Shown one piece after another: positions 1 to 5,511 of a stretch of DNA of 9,760 nt; the first letter of the stretch is position 1, and each line of letters opens with the position of its first letter. Source of the DNA: Methanoregula sp. GTDB lineage: Archaea; Halobacteriota; Methanomicrobia; Methanomicrobiales; Methanospirillaceae. The stretch covers positions 1-9,760 of the forward strand of contig JAQTSH010000048.1 in the NCBI GenBank assembly GCA_028711405.1, read 5' to 3'. The translations under genes and the position numbers were made by a program. Under the pieces are notes generated by a model. The model saw nothing but the letters and a program-made list of their open reading frames with translations. It was not told the DNA's origin and ran no database searches.

Positions 1-121
1 AGTTGTATTTCTTTTCCTACTGTCGCCCGGTAACCGGGTTGTAAATTGCTTGAGCCGTATGATGCGAAAGTATCACGTACGGTTCTTAGAAGAGGGGGGA
101 GGGGTAACTCTCCCCCCTTAT
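1..121 (+). mobile_element. 3' end of a group II intron (domains V and VI)
   Basis: The left edge carries the 3' terminal part of a group II self-splicing intron on the plus strand. Positions 52-85 form a textbook 34-nt domain V. The basal stem pairs 52-59 with 78-85 and contains the AGC triad at 53-55. There is a bulge at 75-77, and a distal stem pairs 61-65 with 70-74, closed by a GAAA tetraloop at 66-69. Just upstream, a hairpin (26-30 with 34-38) fits the end of domain IV. Downstream, 94-101 pairs perfectly with 110-117, a domain VI-like hairpin. The exact 3' splice site is not certain; an end near 120-121 (AT) fits the usual AY ending. No branch-point A is obvious, as in some class C introns. 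The intron-encoded reverse transcriptase is not in the window. The intron faces the minus-strand operon and stops about 20 bases beyond its oligo-T terminator. Confidence 0.88.
52..85 (+). ncRNA. Group II intron domain V (catalytic core hairpin)
   Basis: This is a 34-nt hairpin with the AGC catalytic triad near its 5' base, a two-part stem, a short 3' bulge and a GAAA tetraloop. All eight basal and all five distal pairs can be drawn, with only two G-U pairs. This is the most conserved RNA element of group II introns and identifies the mobile element by itself. Confidence 0.92.
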
Positions 122-140
122 TCGGCGAGCCCCAAATTTC

Positions 141-149
141 AAAAAAAAA
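141..149 (-). terminator. Oligo-T archaeal terminator
   Basis: A run of nine T on the minus strand starts directly after the stop codon of the last gene (TAG at 152-150). Archaeal RNA polymerase stops at oligo-T tracts without needing a hairpin, so this is the likely end of the whole minus-strand transcription unit. No stable GC hairpin precedes the run. Confidence 0.65.
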
Positions 150-575
150 CTACTGGGTGGGTGGTATGGTCAGCGCTGAAGGGGTTCGAGACATAATCAC
201 ATACATAATGAGCAGAATTACCGGGATAATAATCATAATCACTAGTTTAATCCAGAAAATCATCCAGCCCAGCTCGCTATGCAGGTTCCGCTGGTTCGTA
301 AAAACCGGCAAAATGAACACAAACGCAAAGAAAAGTATGGAGATGATGCTCCACAGGATTCGCGTATTCTTGTTTTTCACTAATACGTATGCCAGAAGCG
401 CGGCTACAACCACTTTTGAAAATAAATACAGCCCTGCAGGCAACCCATCCAGTTTTATCCCGAAAAACCAGTCCTCCCAGTTGAGTATGAATACAAAAAG
501 GGTTCCTGATGCTACGAGAGCAAGAAATAAAACAAGATAGATACTGAGCAGGTCTCGTACGTTTTTTTTCTCCAT
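150..575 (-). CDS. Small four-helix membrane protein, unknown function
   Basis: This is a 141-residue hydrophobic protein. Four membrane segments are visible at about residues 11-31, 49-66, 72-92 and 105-128. A tryptophan-rich loop (NWEDWFFGIKL) lies between the first two, and a Pro/Thr-rich tail follows the last. The start at 575 was chosen over the longer open frame (to 641) because a strong Shine-Dalgarno sequence (GGAGGG) sits about 8 bases upstream and the preceding gene stops at 578, leaving 2 bases between the genes. It lacks the GWCPN tag found in the array upstream, so it probably belongs with the 578-1276 gene. It is the last gene before the oligo-T terminator. I do not recognise the family. 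Confidence 0.75.
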   Translation of the reverse strand: MEKKNVRDLLSIYLVLFLALVASGTLFVFILNWEDWFFGIKLDGLPAGLYLFSKVVVAALLAYVLVKNKNTRILWSIISILFFAFVFILPVFTNQRNLHSELGWMIFWIKLVIMIIIPVILLIMYVIMSRTPSALTIPPTQ

Positions 576-577
576 TA

Positions 578-1276
578 TTACTCCCTCCTTTGTTTTCGGT
601 TCGAAGTGATGACGATGATGCACCCAATCGCAAGGATGCAAAGAACGCCTGGCACCGGTGCGGGTTGCGTGCCGGATGACTGCGGGATACAGGGTGTCGT
701 TATGATACCGGTCGGCACTGTCGGAGAGATGCGGGTCCCCGGTTCCTCTACCGCTGTGGTAGTCCCGTTCAGGTATATCCCGTCAGGATGGATCTGTGCA
801 TTGAGACTCGTGAGATTGCTATACTGGTGGACGTACACCGATATTGGCAGTTCCAGGTTTTTCCCATCCGACATCGCCAGCATCCGGACATACATCGCGT
901 CGGACATACGAATCAACGCGACCGGCTCACCCTGTGCGAGGTTTTTTTCATAATGCCATGTGGGGGATGATGAGGAATTGGCAAAATTTCCAGAAAAGTC
1001 GAGATATGAAAGGGGAATGGCAAGAATACCCGGTTGTTCTTTCGCCGTGAACCGTTCGAACGTCTGCCCGGAGATGACGATGTTGATCATCTCAGACTCG
1101 GTAAGGGGTGTTGTCGGTTTTGAATCCGCAAAATATTCCGGTGGGATGTAATGCTCGGGCACACCCGGATACTTCCATGTCTCTGACGGAGTGAAGTTGA
1201 TCTCTGCGGTTACGATGGGGATGATAATAAAAAAAGCCAGCAACAGGACGGGCAGGATGATCCGGTCTCTTTTCAT
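578..1276 (-). CDS. Secreted, C-terminally anchored protein, unknown function
   Basis: This is a 232-residue protein. A signal peptide occupies about residues 1-24: basic MKRDR, a hydrophobic core at 6-22, then a TAE-type cleavage site. The mature part is hydrophilic and carries four N-glycosylation sequons (N27, N100, N154, N170). A Thr/Pro-rich stretch (about 180-208) leads to a C-terminal hydrophobic segment (211-224) ending in a basic tail, RKQRRE. The order Pro-Gly, hydrophobic segment, basic cluster resembles the archaeosortase-type PGF-CTERM signal, though here it reads PGV. The protein should therefore face the cell exterior, anchored at its C terminus. The start at 1276 overlaps the stop of the preceding broken frame by ATGA; a longer open frame to 1429 lacks a signal peptide at its start and was not used. 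The core domain is not recognised. Confidence 0.78.
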   Translation of the reverse strand: MKRDRIILPVLLLAFFIIIPIVTAEINFTPSETWKYPGVPEHYIPPEYFADSKPTTPLTESEMINIVISGQTFERFTAKEQPGILAIPLSYLDFSGNFANSSSSPTWHYEKNLAQGEPVALIRMSDAMYVRMLAMSDGKNLELPISVYVHQYSNLTSLNAQIHPDGIYLNGTTTAVEEPGTRISPTVPTGIITTPCIPQSSGTQPAPVPGVLCILAIGCIIVITSNRKQRRE

Positions 1277-1651
1277 GATTGACCACTTCTCTGTTGTATC
1301 TCGTTTCTGAGGACAATAATTAAGCTGACGACTAGGATTACGGTGAACATGATGAACCGCGGTACTACGCGTTCGGAATGTGCAGTATCCATGACAGGAT
1401 ATGACGTGGTCGTCCCAGCAATCACGCATCCCCCGTCACGGGTCACCAGGAGGGAGCGTGCACACTGTTCATTCCTGCCCGACCGATGAACAGGATATCG
1501 ATCATCCCCAGCCTTTCAGTTCCTGGAATGGATCTATCCCGTCCAGATATGAATTGGGGAACTGGCACTGGACCGGCACGGGAATGGCAGGTGCAACCCG
1601 GAATATAACCGGGGTACCATCGCGGAAACTGCCAATAACTGAGAGTTTCAT
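1273..1651 (-). pseudogene. Frame-broken remnant with a propeller-type repeat and a C-terminal helix
   Basis: Coding signal here is split over three frames. An ATG at 1651, 6 bases after a GGGGAG Shine-Dalgarno sequence, opens 49 codons ending at 1502. A second frame runs 1505-1443. A third, open 1515-1273, contains RSLLVTRDGGCVIAGTTTSY, which looks like the 'TSDGGYVIAGxTxSY' repeat of archaeal beta-propeller-like surface proteins. It continues into one membrane helix (FIMFTVILVVSLIIVL) and stops at 1273, overlapping the next ATG by ATGA. The repeat has no start codon or upstream domain in its own frame, so I read the region as a decayed gene broken by indels. Alternatively these are two or three tiny coupled genes, since ATGA and GTGA overlaps also join the frames at 1505 and 1446. 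The N-terminal 49 residues are not recognised. Confidence 0.4.
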
Positions 1652-1702
1652 CGTCATCTCCCCTGAGATTATTTAGAGAAACCTCTGGAATCTGTGCTGT
1701 CA

Positions 1703-1719
1703 CCGGTGTTTATAACCGG
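1703..1719 (-). promoter_or_regulatory. Possible TATA element inside a short inverted repeat
   Basis: Within the spacer 1652-1780, the minus strand reads CCGGT-TATAAAC-ACCGG, a TATA-like core flanked by perfect 5-bp inverted arms. It lies about 55-60 bases upstream of the Shine-Dalgarno-preceded ATG at 1651, so a transcript start near 1685 is possible. This would make the last genes a separate transcription unit. The upstream bases are not purine-rich as a BRE should be, so support is weak. Nothing else was seen in this spacer. Confidence 0.25.
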
Positions 1720-1780
1720 GAGAATTCCGGCTGGTTCGCACCTTTTCGCCCGGCACCCGTCGGAGTAACGCTGGAAGACT

Positions 1781-2401
1781 TCAGCGATCTGAATTGCCGG
1801 AACACCTCTTTCCGATGAACGAACGAGCCCTCTTGTCAAACATCAGGATGCAACCTGACCTCTGCTCCCACAGCACGATCAAAGCAAACACGTACCATGG
1901 AACAAAGGCGAATCCCGTGACAAACGCGGGGAATGCCAGCACTCCTGCGAACTGGATGATCGCGACTGTTGCCGCGATGAAAAGAACGACACCCGTCGGG
2001 ATTGCGCCGGCGATAAAGAATGAAATGACGTACTCACCCGGCCCGGTCTCCAGCGTCTTCCCTTTTTCCAGCATTTCGAAACTGTTCCAGAACCACCGCC
2101 CGAAAAAGACAAAGATTCCCAGTCCTGCAATTATTCCGGAGTACATGATCAGCCTCGTGAGATCGTCGGGCTGGAAAAACGCAATGAACGGTGTGGCGGC
2201 AAGAGTGAAAACAATCGCAAGGATAAGCACCCGGTTCCGGTACCGCTGCACCTTTCCGGTCCGCGCCGGCAGCCCGGTCCCTTGCGACGGAACGTCCCCG
2301 GTGAAATTATCTACCGGTACCGTCGGCTGCCTCGTGAGTGCGCGAGCCAGAGGGCACCAGCCGAGGTGTTTATTACCATATCTGAAATACTCAAATGTCA
2401 T
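1781..2401 (-). CDS. GWCP-tagged DUF1673-like membrane protein
   Basis: This is a 206-residue integral membrane protein. Residues 1-20 carry the array's tag (HLGWCPLARA, Cys16), followed by a polar Pro/Gly linker to about 52. Membrane segments are at about 57-76, 84-101, 124-149 and 152-178. It closely parallels the first tagged gene (8657-9280): LTRLIM against LARLIL, FGRWFW against FGRWLW, LWEQRSGCILMFDK against LWERRTGHILIFDK, and the same RCSGN near the C terminus. The family call rests on my memory that Methanosarcina DUF1673 proteins begin with a GWCPNAK-type N terminus and have this size and helix layout. It is the last tagged gene, starting 13 bases after the previous stop with a GGAG Shine-Dalgarno sequence. 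The function is unknown. Confidence 0.75.
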   Translation of the reverse strand: MTFEYFRYGNKHLGWCPLARALTRQPTVPVDNFTGDVPSQGTGLPARTGKVQRYRNRVLILAIVFTLAATPFIAFFQPDDLTRLIMYSGIIAGLGIFVFFGRWFWNSFEMLEKGKTLETGPGEYVISFFIAGAIPTGVVLFIAATVAIIQFAGVLAFPAFVTGFAFVPWYVFALIVLWEQRSGCILMFDKRARSFIGKRCSGNSDR

Positions 2402-2414
2402 ACGGGATCTCCAT

Positions 2415-3038
2415 TCAACGGGGGAAGTGCGTTGTCCTGTTTATACGAGCCTGCTCGATCTCCCGCACCAGGACTTCCGGCTCATCGGTGCCGATACGAA
2501 CTTTTTTTCCCGGATTCAGGCAGATCTCGACGGCGTCTTTCCCGGCTACATTGTAGAGGGGTCCGTGTGGCGTCCAGCGGATGCCGTAGCCATAGAGCCA
2601 CGGGTTTTGGACGGCAGCAACCGATACAATATCTGAAAGTGCGAACTCCTTTGTAATAATCCCGATCGGCCCGAACCGTATCCTGATGGTGTTATGATGT
2701 ATCGTTACGGTAAGCGTCGCAAAGCAGAGAACCGCGAAGACCAGAAGCCCGAGAACAACCAGCGGGATGATGAACGCCCCGATGAGGAGCGTTACCATAA
2801 TGACGATGATCATGATGCCAAGGATGGCATAAATCTGTAGCCTTCCGACCTGCGTATGCTCGTACCTGCGGCACCATGGTTCGGCTGGATCGTGCATGCC
2901 GGGTGGGCGTGCATCGGAATTCTTCTGTGTGCTTTGATTGATCGGATCAATGCCCGCTCCCCCGTGTTTCTGTACCCGGAGTTCACCTGAGTCCGGGCAC
3001 CAGCCGAGATAACCTTTTACCGTATCAACGATGTGCAT
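2415..3038 (-). CDS. GWCP-tagged membrane-anchored PH-like domain protein
   Basis: This is a 207-residue protein. The tag lies at 1-16 (GYLGWCPD, Cys14), followed by a long polar linker (17-65). A hydrophobic hairpin of two helices follows (about 68-90 and 91-110), then a soluble C-terminal domain (111-197). The C-terminal domain begins with beta-strands (TVTIHHNTIRIRFG) and contains NPWLYGYGIRWTP, LYNVAGKDAVEI and KKVRIGTDEPEVL. I recognise this pattern from small bacterial and archaeal PH-domain-like membrane proteins. The domain should lie in the cytoplasm, next to the membrane. The start at 3038 was chosen because it begins the tag and follows the previous stop by 2 bases; the frame is open to 3176 but would run inside the upstream gene. 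The ligand of the PH-like domain is unknown. Confidence 0.78.
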   Translation of the reverse strand: MHIVDTVKGYLGWCPDSGELRVQKHGGAGIDPINQSTQKNSDARPPGMHDPAEPWCRRYEHTQVGRLQIYAILGIMIIVIMVTLLIGAFIIPLVVLGLLVFAVLCFATLTVTIHHNTIRIRFGPIGIITKEFALSDIVSVAAVQNPWLYGYGIRWTPHGPLYNVAGKDAVEICLNPGKKVRIGTDEPEVLVREIEQARINRTTHFPR

Positions 3039-3040
3039 AC

Positions 3041-3622
3041 CTACTGCCCCCGGGTCAGCGAGAGCATCAGACCATCGGACTGGAGCTGCCGCTGCCTCTT
3101 TTTCTCCCAGACCCATACGACAAGGAACTGTACCCAGAAGACGATGAAAATATAACCGGATATGATCGCATTCCACGTCATCAGATTAGCCCCGGGGTTG
3201 ACACTAAAAGCGATTACTACAGGTATAGCAAGGGCAAGTACCGTAAAAAAAATGGTGGTTTTGTCATACAATGATGCAAGAAAAACAGCTCCATTCTCAC
3301 GGACCTCATCCATCATCCTCCAGAACCTGTACCCAAAAAATAGAGAGAGCGCCAACCCTGCAATGATTCCCCAGAAAAACATATTCACGTTGGCATCTCC
3401 CAAAGTCACAAACAACAGGCAGCCTGCAACGGAAAACCAGATCGCAAGTACCAGCATCTGGTTCTGGAATAGCCTAAGCCATTCTGCTGCACGGTCCATA
3501 AACGATCCGCTTCCTGAAGGGCTGGCGGTTTCGTCGCAGTGCCGGGCAGTCGCAGTGCGTACCCCTGCTTCAGTATTCAGGCACCAGCTGAGATAATACC
3601 TGATTGTCTGTGCAATCTGCAT
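3041..3622 (-). CDS. Tagged DUF1673-like membrane protein with a degenerate tag
   Basis: This is a 193-residue protein with the layout of the DUF1673-like members: N-terminal tag, polar linker to about 45, then membrane segments at about 55-75, 80-98, 123-140 and 148-171, and a basic tail (WEKKRQRQLQ). The tag is the most diverged of the array, reading YYLSWCLN, so the usual GWCP has become SWCL; only Trp13 and Cys14 survive of the four core residues. The start at 3622 is 1 base after the previous stop and has a GGGAG Shine-Dalgarno sequence; a longer frame to 3697 lies inside the upstream gene and was rejected. Similarity to the other DUF1673-like members is in layout and in patterns such as LFFGYRFWR rather than high identity. 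The function is unknown. Confidence 0.72.
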   Translation of the reverse strand: MQIAQTIRYYLSWCLNTEAGVRTATARHCDETASPSGSGSFMDRAAEWLRLFQNQMLVLAIWFSVAGCLLFVTLGDANVNMFFWGIIAGLALSLFFGYRFWRMMDEVRENGAVFLASLYDKTTIFFTVLALAIPVVIAFSVNPGANLMTWNAIISGYIFIVFWVQFLVVWVWEKKRQRQLQSDGLMLSLTRGQ

Positions 3623-3623
3623 G

Positions 3624-4379
3624 TCAGGTAGCTCCCGTGTGCCACCTGGACAGCACATCATACATCTTTTCCGGATCGTCGACAAACAAGCCGACAATCT
3701 TTTTGTTATTCGTGCGAATCGCCAGTACCTGGGTATAGCGCGATCTGATGTACCCGTGATAGAACAACAACCCGAAGAAAACGCTGATCGCCAGATAGAA
3801 CATCACAAAAATCGTGTACGAGACATGGGAAATCAGTCTGGAAATGTATTGTGAATCTCCGCTGAACAGAATCGAGAAGATGACTGATATGAACAAGAAC
3901 GCTGTCCCCCCCAGCATCAGCCACCGGTGCGAATGGTGGATATTTTTCCGGACCTCGATGGTTGTTATCGTGTCTTTTGCAATGATGACTGACCCTAACA
4001 GCGGCCGCCGGATGGTGATGGCTTCCGGGGTAAATCCAATGCTCGCTTTTTTGATATCCTGATAAACCATCCGCACAGCGACACTAAGAATAAAGACGCT
4101 CAGCAGCAGTGTTCCAAGAGTAAACCAGATTTTAAAAAGACCGTATCTCATGAAGGCGAACAATCCCGCGATCGTTCCGCCAAGGATAATGGTAAAGAGG
4201 CGTATCGACATTCCAGTTGAACCATAATCTATGACCACGTCCTGGATCATAAACCTGCCTTCTCCCAATGGTATCGACGATACGGGATATTCTGCCTTAA
4301 AAGTTCCGGGACGCAGCGCCGTCATCCTATCGGGACACCAGCCAAGCCACCCCTGGATCACTTCAGAGATCCTGGTCAT
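3624..4379 (-). CDS. GWCP-tagged protein with a PH-like domain interrupted by helices
   Basis: This is a 251-residue protein. The tag is at 1-18 (GWLGWCPDR, Cys15), with a polar linker to about 57. Two helices (about 60-77 and 83-104) lead to a strand-rich piece (GFTPEAITIRRPLLGSVIIA and following, about 114-145) resembling the first half of a PH-like fold. Two further helices (152-173 and 186-207) follow, and then a second strand-plus-helix piece (YTQVLAIRTNNKKIVGLFVD, ending EKMYDVLSRW, about 215-246) resembling the second half. Both pieces should be cytoplasmic. Two ATGs, at 4382 and 4379, overlap the previous stop; 4379 gives MTRISEV, matching MTRVSEI and MTQVSEI in two other members, so it was preferred. 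The PH-like reading is by pattern only. The function is unknown. Confidence 0.75.
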   Translation of the reverse strand: MTRISEVIQGWLGWCPDRMTALRPGTFKAEYPVSSIPLGEGRFMIQDVVIDYGSTGMSIRLFTIILGGTIAGLFAFMRYGLFKIWFTLGTLLLSVFILSVAVRMVYQDIKKASIGFTPEAITIRRPLLGSVIIAKDTITTIEVRKNIHHSHRWLMLGGTAFLFISVIFSILFSGDSQYISRLISHVSYTIFVMFYLAISVFFGLLFYHGYIRSRYTQVLAIRTNNKKIVGLFVDDPEKMYDVLSRWHTGAT

Positions 4380-5389
4380 CATACGTACCCAACCCCAACC
4401 TGTTTTCCCTCGAACATCGCTGAAAGGGTTCCGTTCTTCCCAAAGGAATAGAGTCCGGTGATCGCGATCCCGTAGATTGTTGAACCGACAAAGAGCAGGA
4501 CGATCATCACCAGCATATAGGCAACCGCAATGGCACCGGCGGTCCCCGTACTAAACCCGATCGCGATCATGGGGATCAGGGATATGAACATGACAGCGAA
4601 TGCGATCAGGAGGAGGATGAGGAAACAGGCAATGATCTCGCCCCACAATCTCCTGAACAGGGAGATCGAATGGCTGATCGTGTGAACCAGGCTTTCATTG
4701 CCGAGAACAATGAGCGGAATAACAAACATGGTCAGCAGATAGAACACGGCTATGATTACGAGGCTGAGTATGATTATGCCAAAGTTTCCGGGCAGACCGT
4801 TCGATGTCGTGGAAGGATTCGAGACGGATGAGGACAGGGTTCCTATGAATGCCCCGATCACCGCCCACGTGAGAAGAGGCGTAATGTATTTTCTGGCGTT
4901 CGCGAATCCGTCACGCATGGTTGCGACCCTGCCCGAAAGGATGATCGAGACGCACGTGATCAGCGCTGCGAGAAGATAGTAGGTAAGGAAGGCGTAGACG
5001 AGCCCGGATATAAATATCACGGCGATCCACGGGAGCGAACCTGCCGCGATCACAACGGAGGCAGGACCCGGTATGAGGTTTGTCCCCGGAAATAATGCAG
5101 CGCCGGAAAGATACTGGAGGTACAGGTTCGATGCGATACTGAGCAGCATCACGATACCGGTCAGGAGCGAGAACCAGAGGAGCTGCCGGTTCCTGTACAG
5201 GATTCGGAAACTTCCCAGTGCAAGTGTCACTCCCCTGCCGATCCGTCCCGAACCTCCGGCTCCCGGACCGGGGGGTTCAGGGTGAAAGGTGACCGGCGGT
5301 GTTGAAATTACCGGCGGTGACGTGTTCATAGTCTTTGCGTATGGGCACCAGCCCAGTTTTTTTCTGATATAATCCAAAGATAGTGTCAT
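4379..5389 (-). CDS. GWCP-tagged DUF6159-like polytopic membrane protein
   Basis: This is a 336-residue protein. The tag is at 1-18 (KKLGWCPYAK, Cys15), followed by a Pro/Gly-rich linker (22-48). The membrane domain opens with GRIGRG (48-53) and has about six helices, near 70-92, 118-150, 171-190, 203-230, 250-278 and 284-312. Conserved landmarks shared with the other three large members are a polar loop with MRDGFANARK (158-167), FVIPLIVLGN (222-231), FRRLWGEI (245-252) and a C-terminal SFGKNGT. These match my memory of the DUF6159 family. The start at 5389 was chosen because it opens the tag and its ATG overlaps the stop of the 41-residue peptide gene (ATGA); the frame is open to 5713 but would cover two other genes. 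The role is unknown; no catalytic motif was seen. Confidence 0.8.
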   Translation of the reverse strand: MTLSLDYIRKKLGWCPYAKTMNTSPPVISTPPVTFHPEPPGPGAGGSGRIGRGVTLALGSFRILYRNRQLLWFSLLTGIVMLLSIASNLYLQYLSGAALFPGTNLIPGPASVVIAAGSLPWIAVIFISGLVYAFLTYYLLAALITCVSIILSGRVATMRDGFANARKYITPLLTWAVIGAFIGTLSSSVSNPSTTSNGLPGNFGIIILSLVIIAVFYLLTMFVIPLIVLGNESLVHTISHSISLFRRLWGEIIACFLILLLIAFAVMFISLIPMIAIGFSTGTAGAIAVAYMLVMIVLLFVGSTIYGIAITGLYSFGKNGTLSAMFEGKQVGVGYV

Positions 5390-5511
5390 AGTGATTTCCC
5401 CAGCCGGGAATTCATATCCTGCGACGGTATCGCATTCCTGATCGGTGTCGTTCTCCGGTTCGGACACCAGCCGGGATGCCGATGGATTATTTCTAAAATG
5501 CGTGTCGTCAT
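5386..5511 (-). CDS. Stand-alone 41-residue GWCPN tag peptide
   Basis: This is a short gene sitting in what looks like a 118-base gap. It encodes 41 residues: an N-terminal MTTRILEIIHRHP stretch, then GWCPN at residues 14-18 (Cys16), then a basic polar tail ending in RLGKSL. The N terminus resembles that of the tagged membrane proteins (MTQVSEIIHGWL, MTRVSEIFRGWL), but no membrane segment follows. Support for translation: a strong Shine-Dalgarno sequence (GGGGAGG, 5525-5519) lies 7 bases upstream, its ATG overlaps the stop of the preceding gene by ATGA, and its own TGA overlaps the next start by ATGA. Either it is a functional free tag, for instance a competitor or adaptor, or the stub of a tagged gene that lost its membrane part while keeping coupling. 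It is soluble and small, so most gene finders would miss it. Confidence 0.7.
   Translation of the reverse strand: MTTRILEIIHRHPGWCPNRRTTPIRNAIPSQDMNSRLGKSL

Noticed and set aside
46..540. 164-codon plus-strand frame starting in the intron
   Set aside because: It begins inside domain V of the group II intron and continues antisense to the 150-575 gene. Translated domain V is a familiar artefact in gene predictions.
1443..1703. 86-codon minus-strand frame as an intact gene
   Set aside because: Its composition has no recognisable features, it lacks a Shine-Dalgarno site at 1703, and another frame with a good site (ATG 1651) overlaps it. Only its last 20 codons may belong to the broken gene.
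1794..2636. 280-codon open frame on the plus strand
   Set aside because: It lies antisense to two tagged membrane genes that have tags, Shine-Dalgarno sites and family-like motifs. Its translation is rich in Arg/Pro/Ser with no domain, as expected for a shadow frame in GC-rich coding DNA.
3039..3176. N-terminal extension of the 2415-3038 gene
   Set aside because: It would overlap the coding end of the previous gene by more than 130 bases and put 46 non-conserved residues before the tag.
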